A DNA stretch of 64,000 bases from Rhynchonema sp. JSB1_4. Lineage: Eukaryota > Nematoda > Chromadorea > Monhysterida > Xyalidae. Positions 1 through 12,300 of this stretch are shown here, piece by piece. The translations under genes and the position numbers were made by a program. The notes beneath the pieces are model-generated. The model worked only from the letters and a program-made list of their open reading frames with translations. It was not told the origin of the DNA and did not search any database. Each line of letters opens with the position of its first letter. The first letter of the stretch is position 1. The stretch spans positions 1-64,000 of the forward strand of contig JASAMV010003716.1 in NCBI GenBank assembly GCA_030248065.1, written 5' to 3'.

Positions 1-3000
1 CGTTGCCGATATCGACAACTTCGCGCACTGAACCGGTCATCAACTTTCAAGTGCTTTGGACTACTAGACACCTTTTGAAGACGAACGCACAAAAATGCTT
101 GGAGAGACGCGCGCGCACTCAGTTATCACTTTGCAAACAGTTTAGTTTGTAGCCAGGCCTCTTTTTTGTCCAGGAAAGCTAGTAACAGCGGCGATGGAGG
201 CTGGCACTCTGATGCATATGGCCAGAAGGACTTATGCGGGAATTTTTCAGCTACGGGAAACTTTACGGGAATTGCCGTTTTCCCGCGAGAATTTTTCGGG
301 GAACTATGGATTTAGCAGGTACGAGAAATGGTCGGAAGCAGCCCATTTCCAGCGGGCAGTTTCAATTTGCGATGGAAGTGCGGGGGAAAAGGCACATTTC
401 CCGAAAGTTTCCGGCGAATGTTTTTTAAAGAGTTTCCAAAAACGCAACAAACTGTTTCTTATGAAATTGCCGTTAATTTATGCACATGTGCGAGCGAGCA
501 CTTCCCCGCTAGAACAATAGAAAAACGGGATTTCGTGTAAAAGATCGCTGAAAATGGAGTGGTAGGTAGGGGAACATGCGGGAAATCAGGCTTCCCTCAA
601 TGCGGGTGAAGGGTAAATGCGGCACATTTTTTAAAACTACATTCCATGGGAAAAGGGAAATGGTAGCATTTTCAAAACCACTTCGCGCGGGAAACGGGAA
701 GTGCATTTCCCGCAAATTTCCACTCCCGCGGGAACTAATTTCCCGCTCGAACCCTAGCCTTGGAGAAAGTGCGAACACTTCAAATTGTACATCTGAACTT
801 TTGTCATCCGCCATTCGGGCTCGTGGCTTGTTCGTTGGAGGGATATACAGTACCTTCATGGGCTTCTGAGAACACAACATAGAAAACTGTAAGAAACCTA
901 TCTGTATCCAATATTACGAAACTGAACACTGAACTTTCCCGACCTGAATATGTATGAAGAAAAAAGCATTGATCAGCACCGGCTGGAGGTGTTCATCAAA
1001 AATTTAGAAGTTTCGCTTCTTCCGCGTGTCCGGTATACATCTCTGTTCATAAAATTCACCAAAGCAAACGGTATACGTTTGCACAGTTTTAGTGTTCAGA
1101 TGTGACTGGTATCCAAAGATTACATACTGCATTGAATCATTGGAGAAGTATTCAAAAAACACGATCCGTCTATAGCTTTTTAATTCAATCTAATTTCGAG
1201 GTTAAAGAAAGAGAATGGGGTGTCCCAATGCGGAAATACATGGTTGTAGCTTTAGTTTGTTACAGCAAGGATGGAGGTACTGGATCAAAGCCGAGAGAAA
1301 GTACAATGTCATCTAATTTAATTGTCGATTGTCTTACTGCAGTAGTTAGCTTTTGAGAACACTGTTGTTGCGCTCCTCTCTTCCGGTGTCCAAATGTGCA
1401 AAGGCTGCAGTCCTTCAGAAACGTTTGCTTGAAGGAATCATAAAAACAGCGGACACAGCAAGTTGAAAACAATTGGTTTCTCGCGTGGTCTCTCATTTCG
1501 AGCGGCCGCGTGTCGACACTGGAGGGTTTGAAGCTTGCGAACATCAAAGTGTCAGGGAAAACCGATTGAGTTTAAAAAAGGGAACGGGTGAAAACCTCAA
1601 ACACTCATCCACTGGTTTGTTTTCATCTTCTATACCGAGTTGGCACATTTGATGGTCAACACAGTGTTTTTGGAAACAGTCTCTCCCGTCACTCAGTCAA
1701 GTGACAGGCGAATGCATGTACGGAAACAGTATTCCAAACGAAAGCATGCTCAATTTTGTTTGTTTCGATTTAGCACGAGATGAAACATAGACTTTACTTA
1801 AAGGGTTCGACCAAAGCAGTTGTTGCGATGTGATCAAGAAGATAATGCAAGAACTGGAAGCATCGTTTGCTTTTCGGTCAGATTGAAACAAGAGCGAATT
1901 ATCGTAATTCAAACAGGGAACGAAGCTGTAATGATCAGCACATGTTTACCGAACGCCAGATTTGAGGCAGCCAGATCAACTTTCTCTTTTTCCGAGGAGC
2001 GAGGTACATAAATGGAATTCAGTTACCAAACAGTGTTCTCAAAAGCTAACTACTGCAGTAAGACAATCGACAATTAAATTAGATGACATTGTACTTTCTC
2101 TCGGCTTTGATCCAGTACCTCCATCGTTGCTGTAACAGACTATAAAACTACAACCGTATATTTCCGCATTGGGACACCCAATTCTCTTTCTTTAGCCTCG
2201 AAATTAGATTGAATTGAAAAGCTATAGACGGATCGTATTTTTTGAATGCCTCTCCAATGGTTGCAGAAGCATGGTACCAATATGTATCTTTGGATACCAG
2301 TCACATCTGAACACTAAAACTGTGCAAACGTATACCGTTTGCTTTGGTGAATTCTATGAACAGAGATGTGGACACGCGGAAGGAGCGAAACTTCTAAATT
2401 TTTGATGAACACCTCCAGCTGGTGCTGATCAATGCTTTTTTCGTCATACATATCCAGGTCGGGAAAGTTCAGTGTTCAGTTGCGTAATATTGGGTACAGA
2501 TAGGTTTCTTACAGTTTTCTATGTTGTGTTCTCAGAAACCCATGAAGGTACATCCCTCCAACGAACAAGCCACGAGCCCGTATGGCGGATGACAAAAGTT
2601 CAAATGTACAATTTGAAGTGTTCGCACTTTCTCCCAGGCTATAGGGTTCGCGCGGGAAATTAGTTCCCGCGGGAGTGGAAATTTACGGGAAATGCACTTC
2701 CGGTTTCCCGCGCGAAGTGGTTTTGAAAATGCTGCCATTTCCCTTTTCCCATGGAAAGTAGTTTTAAAAAATGTGCCATTTACCCTTCACCCGCATTGAG
2801 GGAAGCCTGATTTCCCGCATGTTCTCCTAAGTACCTAACTCCATTTTCAGCGATCTTTTACAGGAAATCCCGTTTTTTTATTGTTCTAGCGGGGAAGTGC
2901 TCACTCGCACATGTCCATAAATTAACGGCGATTTCATAAAAAAACAGTTTGTTGTGTTTTTGGAAACTCTTTAAAAAACATTCGCCGGAAACTTTCGGGA

Positions 3001-3403
3001 AACGTGCCTTTTCCCCCGCACTTCCATTGCAAATTGAAACTGCCCGCTGGAAATGGGCTGTTTCCGACCATTTCTCGTACGTGCTAAATCCATAAGTTTT
3101 TCCCCGAAAATTTCTCGCGGGAAAACGGCAATTCCCGTAAAGTTTCCCGTAGCTGAAAATTCCCGCATAAGCCCTTCTGGCCATATGCATCAGAGTGCCA
3201 GCCTCCATCGTCGCTGTTACAAGCTTTCTTGGACAAAAAAGAGGCCTGGCTACAAACTAAACTGTTTGCAAAGTGATAACTGAGTGCGCGCGCGTCTCTC
3301 CAAGCATTTTTGCGCGTTCGTCTTCAAAAGGTGTCTAGTAGTCCAATAAGCACTTGAAAGTTGATGACCGGTTCAGTACGCGAAGTTGTCGATATCGGCA
3401 ACG
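1..3403. repeat. Large foldback (inverted-repeat) element, left end possibly cut by the window
   Basis: Positions 1-1366 and 2029-3403 are reverse complements with few mismatches, separated by a spacer of about 660 bp (1367-2028). The outermost bases pair exactly: the first 25 bases of the window match the complement of 3379-3403. The left arm may continue before base 1, so terminal repeats and target duplication cannot be judged there. To the right, the sequence turns AT-rich at 3404. No transposase is visible in arms or spacer; the open frames here mirror each other between the arms and look like chance. The arms are crowded with GCGGGAAA/TTTCCCGC and near variants (for example about 586, 687, 705, 739 and their mirror copies). 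Most likely a non-autonomous foldback DNA transposon or a long-TIR MITE; family not recognised. Confidence 0.9.
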
Positions 3404-6400
3404 TGAGTCAATATTTATATATATTTAAAATATTTAAAAAATATTGATGTCATAACTTATGCATAGATCAGCGTTTGTATAAGTAGTTCGTCTATAACTG
3501 TCTGTGATCTTAAATGGTGTCTTCAGGTAATCGCGAAGATAATCCGGTTTGACCCATGGCCGACTCGGACCGATTATCAGGTTTGATTCCAGCCTCGTTT
3601 ACTGTCTTGGCGTAGGTACTGTATGTACCTTGAACGAACATGTATGTACCCCTACACCCTGCCCGCTATTCATAAAAAGTAATTTCCCGTTTTGCCATAG
3701 CATGACCAACAAACTAGACGTTTCCAAGTTTGTCCTTTTGCAACCCACAGCGATGTGCGAAAAATTTTCCGCTTTCATGTCTCAATTTGAAGGCAGCGCA
3801 TTCCGAAAGATACACTTGGTATAGGTGAGGGTAATGCACTAACACGGCCATTTTTATGCGTTTTATTAGCTTTACGAACGAAAACCAAATTGTGTCTGTC
3901 AATGCAAAACAGTTATGTATGTGGGTACCTGCCTGTGTAACATGAACGTATACCACTAATGAGAAAGAAGTTCTCCCTCATACACACCAGTTTGCTTCTA
4001 ATTTGCACTGTTATGACTCGGGGAGAAACTGTAGAAGAGAAGCCCTGTTAAACAGAAAAATACTTATTTTCAATTTTTCCGTTGCAGGATTTTATTGCAA
4101 AACAAGGCGCTGAGTGGAAGCCTTCAGCAAGTTTTTAGCTCATGAAAACGCAGCCTCAAAAGTCATTACCTTTGTTTGTGATCTATAAGAACGCCATAAC
4201 ACGTGTATTTTATGTCCATGAATAAACTTTCAGGGCCTGTAACATAGCCAATAGTCTCTGCCGTTGTATCAAAAACATAAGTGGTTAGTCAGTACACTTT
4301 GACACAATAAAGTGGCTCATATTTTCAGACCTGATCGTTGATACTATACAGTCGAGAGTCGTTATTGGTATAATCGCTATGTACAAATTTGGGTTTAGCT
4401 TGCGTGTCCCGAAATTTTTTAGTACTTGAGGCATAGCATAAAATTTTCGAGTGTCCCAAACGGCATTTATATGGAATTACAATTCACAGTACATTTTTGA
4501 CCGCACAGAACAAACAGCTGAATACGTGCCTATTGGTATATGCACGCATGTCCAAAAATGAAACTAAACTAATAAAGAACATTACCATCATTTTGTGCGC
4601 ATACATAACCATACGCAAATTTGACTGAAATGAACCCAAAGTGAACAAAGTACAGTGGCATCATAAGCATACTTTTCAGGGGGTCCCCAAAATATACCTA
4701 CTGTATAACGAATCTTGACTGTATACCAGTTCTGATCAGACTTTTGAATATACCAAAGTATAGCTAATGAAATGTAACTTCCAAAGGTACATAGAGGTTC
4801 GGCTGCCATGGTAGACGTTTGAGACAGTGTTTAAAATTTTGCGTGCTGTTTTCCACTCAGAGCTCGCTCCGAATAGAGCTCCCGGGGCTTTAGGTGGAAT
4901 TTTTTTTACTAAATTTAATACTTATTTGGCCAGTCCATTTTGGTTGCTCGCGTTGCTCAATGGTCAATTCAGAACATTCATGATTAGAATATCGTACTGC
5001 GACGCTTTTCGGCTGTTACAATCGACTGCTATTACATTAGCATCCAAACGATCCCAATGATCAAAATCACGATCCCATACGAGCCAGCCACAAGTGTCAA
5101 AACGCTGCACTAAAGAATCCGGACAATATCGTTTAAACACCCACTCCTCCACGTGAAGCCCCGAGGGCCGCAAGTGAAACGTTTTAATTTAAAGCCTCCC
5201 GGGGGGGCGCAAATGACATTTTTTTAAACTTGCTCCTGGACGCCCAGTTACACTTCCAATAAGAATGATTTGCTGCTATTTCATTCACCCATTTGGTCAC
5301 TTTAGCTGTGAGCTGTGGTCGTTTTGCCAGGTGTACGTACAATATATGTATACAGATTAGAACTCCGCCCACAGCGGAAAAACCACGAGGTTTGGCTCAA
5401 TGAGTTCATCTGAGTCCAATCAGAACCAGTTCAAAGTCACGTCTCTTGGGCTTATAACTGCACGTAAGCAATGCCCGTTCTCATAAGGCATAACTTCTTT
5501 ATTATAATGCTTGTTATAACACTTGTTTACGTGCGTTTGAGTTGGATGTCCACAGGGTTATTTTAAAAAGTCGCCTTCAGATGCGCCATTCGAATCGGAT
5601 ATAATTATATTTCTCCAACACCGCTTTATGAAACTACCGTACCAAGAGACTGAAACACACTGACTGCAAACATCATGATGCTATTAGCGATTGGTGTGTG
5701 TGTACCCTGTCATCATGCCACACCGACCAAAAGACACGGCTGTAAAAACAAGGTTGGCCTCAACGACATGCGGGGCTGAATAGAGACAGTCACCAACAGA
5801 CACATATGCAGAGGCCACGCCCGCCTGCGCGCAGAGGGCTAGCTCTAAAAACGCAAATATAAATAAAAGTTTTCCCGTCATAATTTCTCTTTCAAATGAA
5901 AATTCCAGCATGTTGTCCTGCTGACTCAGCGGCCAGTCAAAAGCACATGTTGGGATCAACACGACCGGTGCCAAAAGTGCGTTAATGGAACCTTGTTGGT
6001 TCTGGAGGGCAGGGCGTTGTTTTCAGGCTGTAATGTTGATGTTCCGTTGACCTTTTTCGAAGGGGTGCCATGTCGATATGTACATTCTTTGCGACGAGTC
6101 AAAATGCCACAAAATTCCACATCAATTGTTTATTTCCTGGGCGCATTCCGGATGTTTCATACCACTGATTTGTCATTTCCGAACTCAATGCTTGTATTTA
6201 CAGAAAGTTTTTTTTTGAGTGAACCCCTCTTGTGCGGTTCGCCATTTTTGAAAGATTACCCGTCATTCCCGACCACAGACCATCACATCTGTGTTCAAGT
6301 TTACAAGCTCACGTGGCCGGTTATATAAACATTTCTTTGCCACCTGAGAAGCTGTTCGGTTCGTTAACAACAGTTTTATTCCCAGATCAAAGTCCTGAAA

Positions 6401-8301
6401 CCTTTTCTGGAACCGTATATGCGGTTTGCGGTTTGCCATTTATGCTAATCGTGCCATAATCATTATTATCTTGAACCTCAAAACCGCACGCCCACCCGGC
6501 AACGTACAGTATATATACACATACATACATATATGTAGGTGTTGTCTTGAGTGACGAACGCCACTTCCCTAATGTGGCCTTTGGAACATCGAGAACAGTC
6601 TATCACCAGCAAGTTAGTCAGCCAGGCAAGGACCCTACCCACCAAACCGCTATTAGACCCCAGTCAAGGTATACCTTACTTGTGGCTGCCAGCCGTGTGC
6701 GTTTCTTCGGTTGTGCGCTTGGTTCTGTTTCTTTGGTTGCGCGCGCGAAAAACGCAAAGCTGCTGCTGCCCTATAATGCGCTTATGCGATATGTTTGTTG
6801 TAGCCCCATTGGTCGTAGTAACACTTTTTGGGCGCCCGGTTTCCTGCCATTGGGGGAGCGAGTGCTCGTGAAAATGCATTTTTTGTTTTTTTTGTGACCG
6901 CTGAGGGTAAATATTTTCTTTTGTTTGATAGGATATGTATGTGTAACTGGGCGCATGCACGCGCTGGCGCGCGTATTAAAAACCTTTCTTGAGTCGAACA
7001 CAACAGGTCAATATTGAATTTTGTCGCATGAGATTGGCTGTTTCAGTCTCATATTTCCGCCATTGGTGCATACGTTGGCGGGAAAAAGCAGTCATATACG
7101 CATAGCTGCTTGGCGGTTCTCTGTGTGGGTGGGGTACCTATATGTATGCCACCAACAGTACCCAGATCATATCTAACCTCCATATTGTATCGGAATGCAC
7201 TCAGGTTCCAAGCAAGAGCAAAGGCATATTATTTTGTCGGTCGAGAGCTTGGGTTAGTACTTCTTACACTCACACGCACGCAAACACACACACACCAACT
7301 TCCCCACCGTGTGTGTGTGTCAGTAACGGCTTAGAGACTACGTGTTGTGTTTTGGTGTGTGCAGCGGAAATAAGCCGTCATCATATAGAACAAAAATGTG
7401 TGTACTTTATCCACCTATGTACATATGTACCCATTGGCGGGAACACGCCCCTGTACCTCGATATCCGGAGACCACAACCACATGTACGAAGCAAGGAATC
7501 TCAACTTTTTGATGCGACATACAGTACGTACAGTTGGTTACCTTGGCCAATATGCATATTACACGTGGCCAGCATCAATTGAGCTGCTGAAGTGAACAGC
7601 AGCGCAGGCACCCTGCAGCGCGCACACGCAAAGTTTGGTAGCAACAATACGCTTTTTTGAGCACTCGGCACTCGACATACATATACATGCGCACGACACA
7701 ACAATCGCACGCGCCACGCCCACTGACGTCAGCTTTTTTCCCGAGCTCCAGCGTGATGACGAGTGCGCTGCTAATAATATTTCTGCTATGACGCAGCTGT
7801 AAGCTCATCATTACATGCACCATGTAGGTTGCACGTCGAAACCCGCGAACGCTTGCGCGATTTCAGATCATTACGAGCAGCGCCGCAGAGAACGATATAA
7901 TCAACTCTCACACAACAATAATTAAAATATTTTCGAACCATGCCATCGTTGAACGGAGATAATGATTGCTGACATAATGTGTAGTCGAACATTACTGCCT
8001 GGACACAGTTTGGGAATGCACGTCGACGAAAACAGCAGCCTCTAACACATCAGCACACAGGGTGTGAAACATTTGAGGCACCGCGCAGCCGTCCCTGAAT
8101 AATCAGGGTCGTGTGTCAGGCTCAGCCCACAACATGGCGGCAATGCTGCAAGGACCGGTCAGCAGCGAGTACCGAGCATTCAGCTCGTTGGCGCGACAGC
8201 CTACCGTAAGACGAAGGCCAACGCGCAACACGAGCATGGCCCGAGCCGGACAAGCACCGCCGTTGTTGGGTGAGTTATGGAATTGCAATGATACGAGAGA
8301 A
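3404..8301. other. Intergenic, no gene recognised
   Basis: I see no exon with convincing protein similarity or a chain of splice-compatible frames. The open frames are short (up to 146 codons) and overlap on both strands, as expected by chance. A (CA/GT)-rich patch lies near 7270-7320 and a GTACATATGTAC palindrome at 7419-7430. The distal part could hold regulatory sequence or a 5' untranslated exon of the downstream calcium-channel gene, but nothing in the sequence proves it. Confidence 0.5.
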
Positions 8302-8530
8302 TGGGTGGAATTTTCGAAACGGTGTAAAGGTCTGTTGGGCGTAAAGGTCGGCGTAAAGTTCGGTCGAAGGCTCGGTCGGCGTAGCTCGGTGTAAAACGTG
8401 AAACCTTGCCTGTTATTAACGTGCAATGTTTCAAGTTTACACCGAGGTCTATGACACTGAGCTGTCGACCGAGCTTTCCACCGACCTTTACACCCAACTG
8501 ACGTTTACACCGTTTCGAAAATATCACCCA
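8302..8530. mobile_element. Small palindromic element (MITE-like), 229 bp
   Basis: The two halves are inverted copies. The left end reads TGGGTGGAATTTTCGAAACG and the right end is its complement with few changes (ending ATATCACCCA at 8530). Both arms carry TTCGAAACGGTGTAAA and degenerate GTAAAGGTCGG repeats, and the centre lies near 8415. There is no coding capacity. It sits about 640 bp upstream of the start codon of the calcium-channel gene. I see no clear target-site duplication, so the transposon family is not assigned. Confidence 0.8.
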
Positions 8531-9173
8531 ATGTGGCACTCACTATTTTTCAACGAAGACAAATCAACCCAAAGAGGGGGACTGGACTGGCGCCCAGTGT
8601 CGTCCACTTGCACACCAATGCTGTTTTCAACTCTTTTTTCTGCTCGTACCCAGCTTAACTTCCGATTCTGTTCACGCTTTACGGTGATTATATATATTTG
8701 TCATTATTCAGTGCCTCGGCCGCACAGTCCTCGCACCGGGCCACATCTATCGATATCGAGCGAGACCAGTCCAATCTCACCTTGGCCGCCCACAGACGGA
8801 CAAGAGGTCGACACAACGCAGGTTTGTACTTAGAGGACACACGTTGCAGAGTGAAAGTGTGCCTCGTGGTGTCATGGTCGGCAAGATTTCCACTCATCAT
8901 TGAGTGTCAAGCAACCTCATGGGCAGCATGTTTTGAAGAATGGTGTGAGGTGCGCTTCAATGCCTCTCAGATAGAGTCAGTCATCAAGCTTCACACAACT
9001 GCAATTAAGTATATATGTACGTACATATGTACGAATATCAGATTCAACAAGGGATCAGTCACAAATGAACGCACTGCGCCAACGAAACTTGATTTCAGTC
9101 TCAGTGTTTGTGATTCTAACCAGTTTCATTCCACGCCACATCACTTCAGCGAGCGCACAGCACAACGGCATCA
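8531..9173 (+). other. 5' flank / candidate 5' UTR of cca-1
   Basis: This stretch precedes the first coding exon. The reading frame of that exon has a stop at 9117-9119 and no other ATG before 9174. A 226-codon open frame in another phase spans 8698-9378 but is not supported by similarity and overlaps exon 1 out of frame. A GTACATATGTAC palindrome occurs at 9021-9032. No TATA box or trans-splice acceptor could be assigned with confidence. Confidence 0.4.
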
Positions 9174-9316
9174 ATGGCGTGCTCAACGAATCTCGACCCG
9201 GGCGTGCAGGATGTCGAAGACGAACAGCCGTACATCGACTCATTGCCAATCGTGTTCGGCTGTCTCACACAAGAGTCGCAGCCTCGCAACGTCTGTCTAT
9301 GGCTCGTGCATCATCC
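9174..9316 (+). CDS. cca-1: cca-1 exon 1: cytoplasmic N-terminus up to the start of IS1
   Basis: The frame opens after the stop at 9117-9119 and its only ATG is 9174. It encodes a short acidic N-terminus followed by [20 protein letters not shown] and LVHHP. That is the conserved CaV3 segment just before IS1 (vertebrate CaV3 has a similar VVFFCLSQDSRPR stretch followed by NPWFE). Without splicing the frame stops at TAA (9318-9320), so the exon must end before that. Aligning to the family places the break inside the Pro codon (CC at 9315-9316). Residues 1-47 plus two bases of codon 48. Confidence 0.85.
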
Positions 9317-12300
9317 ATAAGTGCCGGTTTTGTGTGCCTGTTTACCCCTTTTTCATCTTGTGGGTGCCTGTGTTTTGAGGAGATGTCCATAGGTAACCGT
9401 TATGTTATCCGCTAAAGCAATTGTCCGTTTCGATTCTTGTGCATAGGGAGGTACTAAAATGGGATGACCACATGTAATGTAATGTACATATATTTGCGGC
9501 TGTTCGACAAATCTTATTTGGCATGAAGTTTGTTCAAAGCACATCAAACAGAACGCCAGCAGTTGCCACGAGCCCGATTTAATCATGAGTACGCGTGTGT
9601 CTCAGTGGACACTGCAGTTAATTTGCATTGTGATGCAGTTTTTTTGTGATGCGGCTTTATTTAGAATCCGAGTCAAGCTCATGTAACAGACCGAAATCTC
9701 TAAACCGCAGGGATGTGCCGCACATGCGCACTTAATGTCTGACTGTCTGTTAATTGCGCGACCACCCGATAGCCGCCCACACAATGCGTTGTGACCCCGA
9801 CGCAGACCAACACCTCGATACATACATCACCAGCAGCGACATAGAACCAGATGTAAAATAAAGCCCAGACATGCACAGACATATCGGCCGAGCCAAGCAA
9901 GTCAACTGCTCGGTCAGTCTCTTTGAAGCCGATGTTTTTCAGCGCGTGTGTGTGTTCAGCCTCACATGGTGCTATTGGTATACAAGCTGCTGGTTGCATG
10001 ATGTACTGCTGGTTATAATAAGTCGATGTCGCGGGCGCGCGAACAGAACATTTGTTTTCATGTATTACTCTGTGGCGCTCACACACACACGCTGCTGCTG
10101 GCATTTTTTTGGTGCCAGTGGCAGTGGCACGCTGTGGGGGTGCTTTGGTCGTTTTAATCCCCCGGAGAAATCGCGTCGAACTCCCGGCCGCTTGTACTAT
10201 ACCTACATACCAGTCGCTCAGCACGTCACGGCAACAACTTGGGACATTGTTGGCTGGCATCTGATTAAAATTTGATTGTCGCTCGGAACCACGGTGCTCA
10301 GAGGAACCAGGCCTGATGCAAGTCAAATTGCTTGTCCCATGTCATCTTGTTCCATTCTGTGCCAACTGGACACACTTGCATTTTACATGCACATGAAACT
10401 CCGATCATTTTTCGGTGCGCGCGTGCTCTTGCTTGTGGTGTCGTTGGCTTTGGCTTGTTTCGAAAAGATTGGAAGATTAAATGTCACTTTGTCAGGCGGG
10501 CCTCGCTCCGGGCGCATTAGTTCACCAACATGTTGTCTTGAGGTTTTACACGTATGCACAGACACACGGGCATATTATTATGTGTGCGCAAAGGTGTGTT
10601 TGCATCTTGTCTTGTCTTGAGGGACGCCGTATGAACCAGCTCACACTTGTTACCATAGTCTCTCGGCCACACGTGCGTGCCAGTGGAGTGGCCAGCGACT
10701 GTTGGGGATCTCGTGACACATGAGTAATGCGGTTCGAAGCACCGGAAGTGGGCACCCGTCGGTTTTGTGATAATAATTTTTAGCGTGCATTTGTGCGCTG
10801 ACGCCGACGGAGTTTGACGCATTTCGCGGACCAACGCTGCTTGTGTACGTGGGCACAACGAAAGCAAGTACATATGTACATACATAGGTATGTAGCACAA
10901 AAAGAGCGAGGGAATTTTCACGTTTAAGCGTCGTTCAAAAGGGCAACAAGTGAATCCGTTGGCTAAGTAGCCAATCGGATTTGGGGGGGGGGTTGCGAAG
11001 GAGCGACTGAAAAGGTCACTCTTACGCTTAATTTGCATGGAAAGCTGCGCTCGGTTCTCGACTTCTTGACATCAAAGTGTGTGCTTGTATAATGTCGCCT
11101 GGGGCACTGTGTCAACTTGTGGCTGAATTGTCCTGACCACTCTTTCTAATGTCATGTCAGCAGCTGGAACGCTTGAAACGCTGAAAAAACTTGATTGATT
11201 GCCTGTGAAAGTGGCTGTTAAGTTGGGGGCATGTGTTTGCATTGCGAGCGGGAACAAAAAGCATTCGGCTAAAAGCGTTTGTCTCTTTCGAACAAGGTTT
11301 GGTCAGCGTCAGAAATTGCATGGTTTTTGTGCAACAAGGGCTCGAACGCTTTCAGCCGATTGCAAATTTGTTGCAGCAGAAAAGATAGCGGGTTCATAAC
11401 CACCGACGTCACTAAAAAGTCTGTGTGCCTTGTTGAAATTACCGCATTTACGGGCTCCAGCACAGATACTTCCGGATAAAAAGTGTGTTCCGCTGTAAAG
11501 CCCCATACATAACATTTAAGCCTGAGGTTGTGCGTGTGGATGTACTATAATTATGCGGAATGGTGCTGGCGATGCTGCTTCTTGTTGATTTTCTCTTTAC
11601 AGTATTGCACATTTTCACGAAAAGATGTCACAAATGGGTGGTGTCTCTTTCTAACACCGTTGGAACGCACAACCTTGAGCGTTTGGCTCCAGAATCGCAC
11701 ATAAATTATTATTCTCCTTACGCCCACTTTGCACCGTGTGATATGTGCCCAGTTGTTTGCGCCCAAACACCCCGCACGCTCTAACTGACAAAACAGTTTA
11801 TAAAACTGCAAGCGCCAATTTTATCGTCTCCGGTCGCCCAGGCCCAGCACAACGCGCACACGTGATGGTGTGTGGCCAGGCTTTTTGTTGTGCTCCGCGC
11901 TGTGAATGTGGTTACGAACACACAGACACTTTTGTTGGCGGTGTGCGTGTGGTTGCTGGGAATGATAATGGAAAGTGTCAAGAAAAAGTATGGCTCTCAT
12001 GACGACTCTAGAGAGACGGCAAAATGTGGACAAAAAACACACCGCACTTTATTGAACAAGGAAAATGGAATGAGTTTGCGTGCATTGTGAGATGATACTA
12101 GCTGAAACCAGGGAAAAGCCGATTGATATGATACCCGAGCTTTTAGAAACGAGGGAGCAAACAAAAATGGACACAGAAATGCATGTGTTGATAGTAAACG
12201 TCACAATTAATATCTACCTAACCCATGTATTCTCTGTTTCACGTGGTTCGACCAAGCGACGATGTTGGTGATTCTGATCAACTGCGTCACACTGGGCATG

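Noticed and set aside
230..745. E2F-regulated promoter suggested by repeated TTTCCCGC
   Set aside because: The motifs are mirrored in both arms of the foldback element and no gene follows; they look like an internal sub-repeat.
9317..9322. Stop codon TAA directly after HHP as evidence for a pseudogene
   Set aside because: The remaining 37 exons keep a perfect frame with intact filter and sensors, so an unusual intron boundary explains the stop better than gene decay.
8698..9378. 226-codon plus-strand open frame
   Set aside because: It overlaps cca-1 exon 1 in another frame, shows no recognisable domain, and exon 1 has clear CaV3 similarity.
9700..10326. 208-codon minus-strand open frame inside cca-1 intron 1
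   Set aside because: No motif, many cysteines and low-complexity parts from CA-rich sequence, in a GC-richer stretch where long open frames are more likely by chance.
10517..11038. 173-codon minus-strand open frame inside intron 1
   Set aside because: No similarity recognised and overlaps several equally long frames on both strands.
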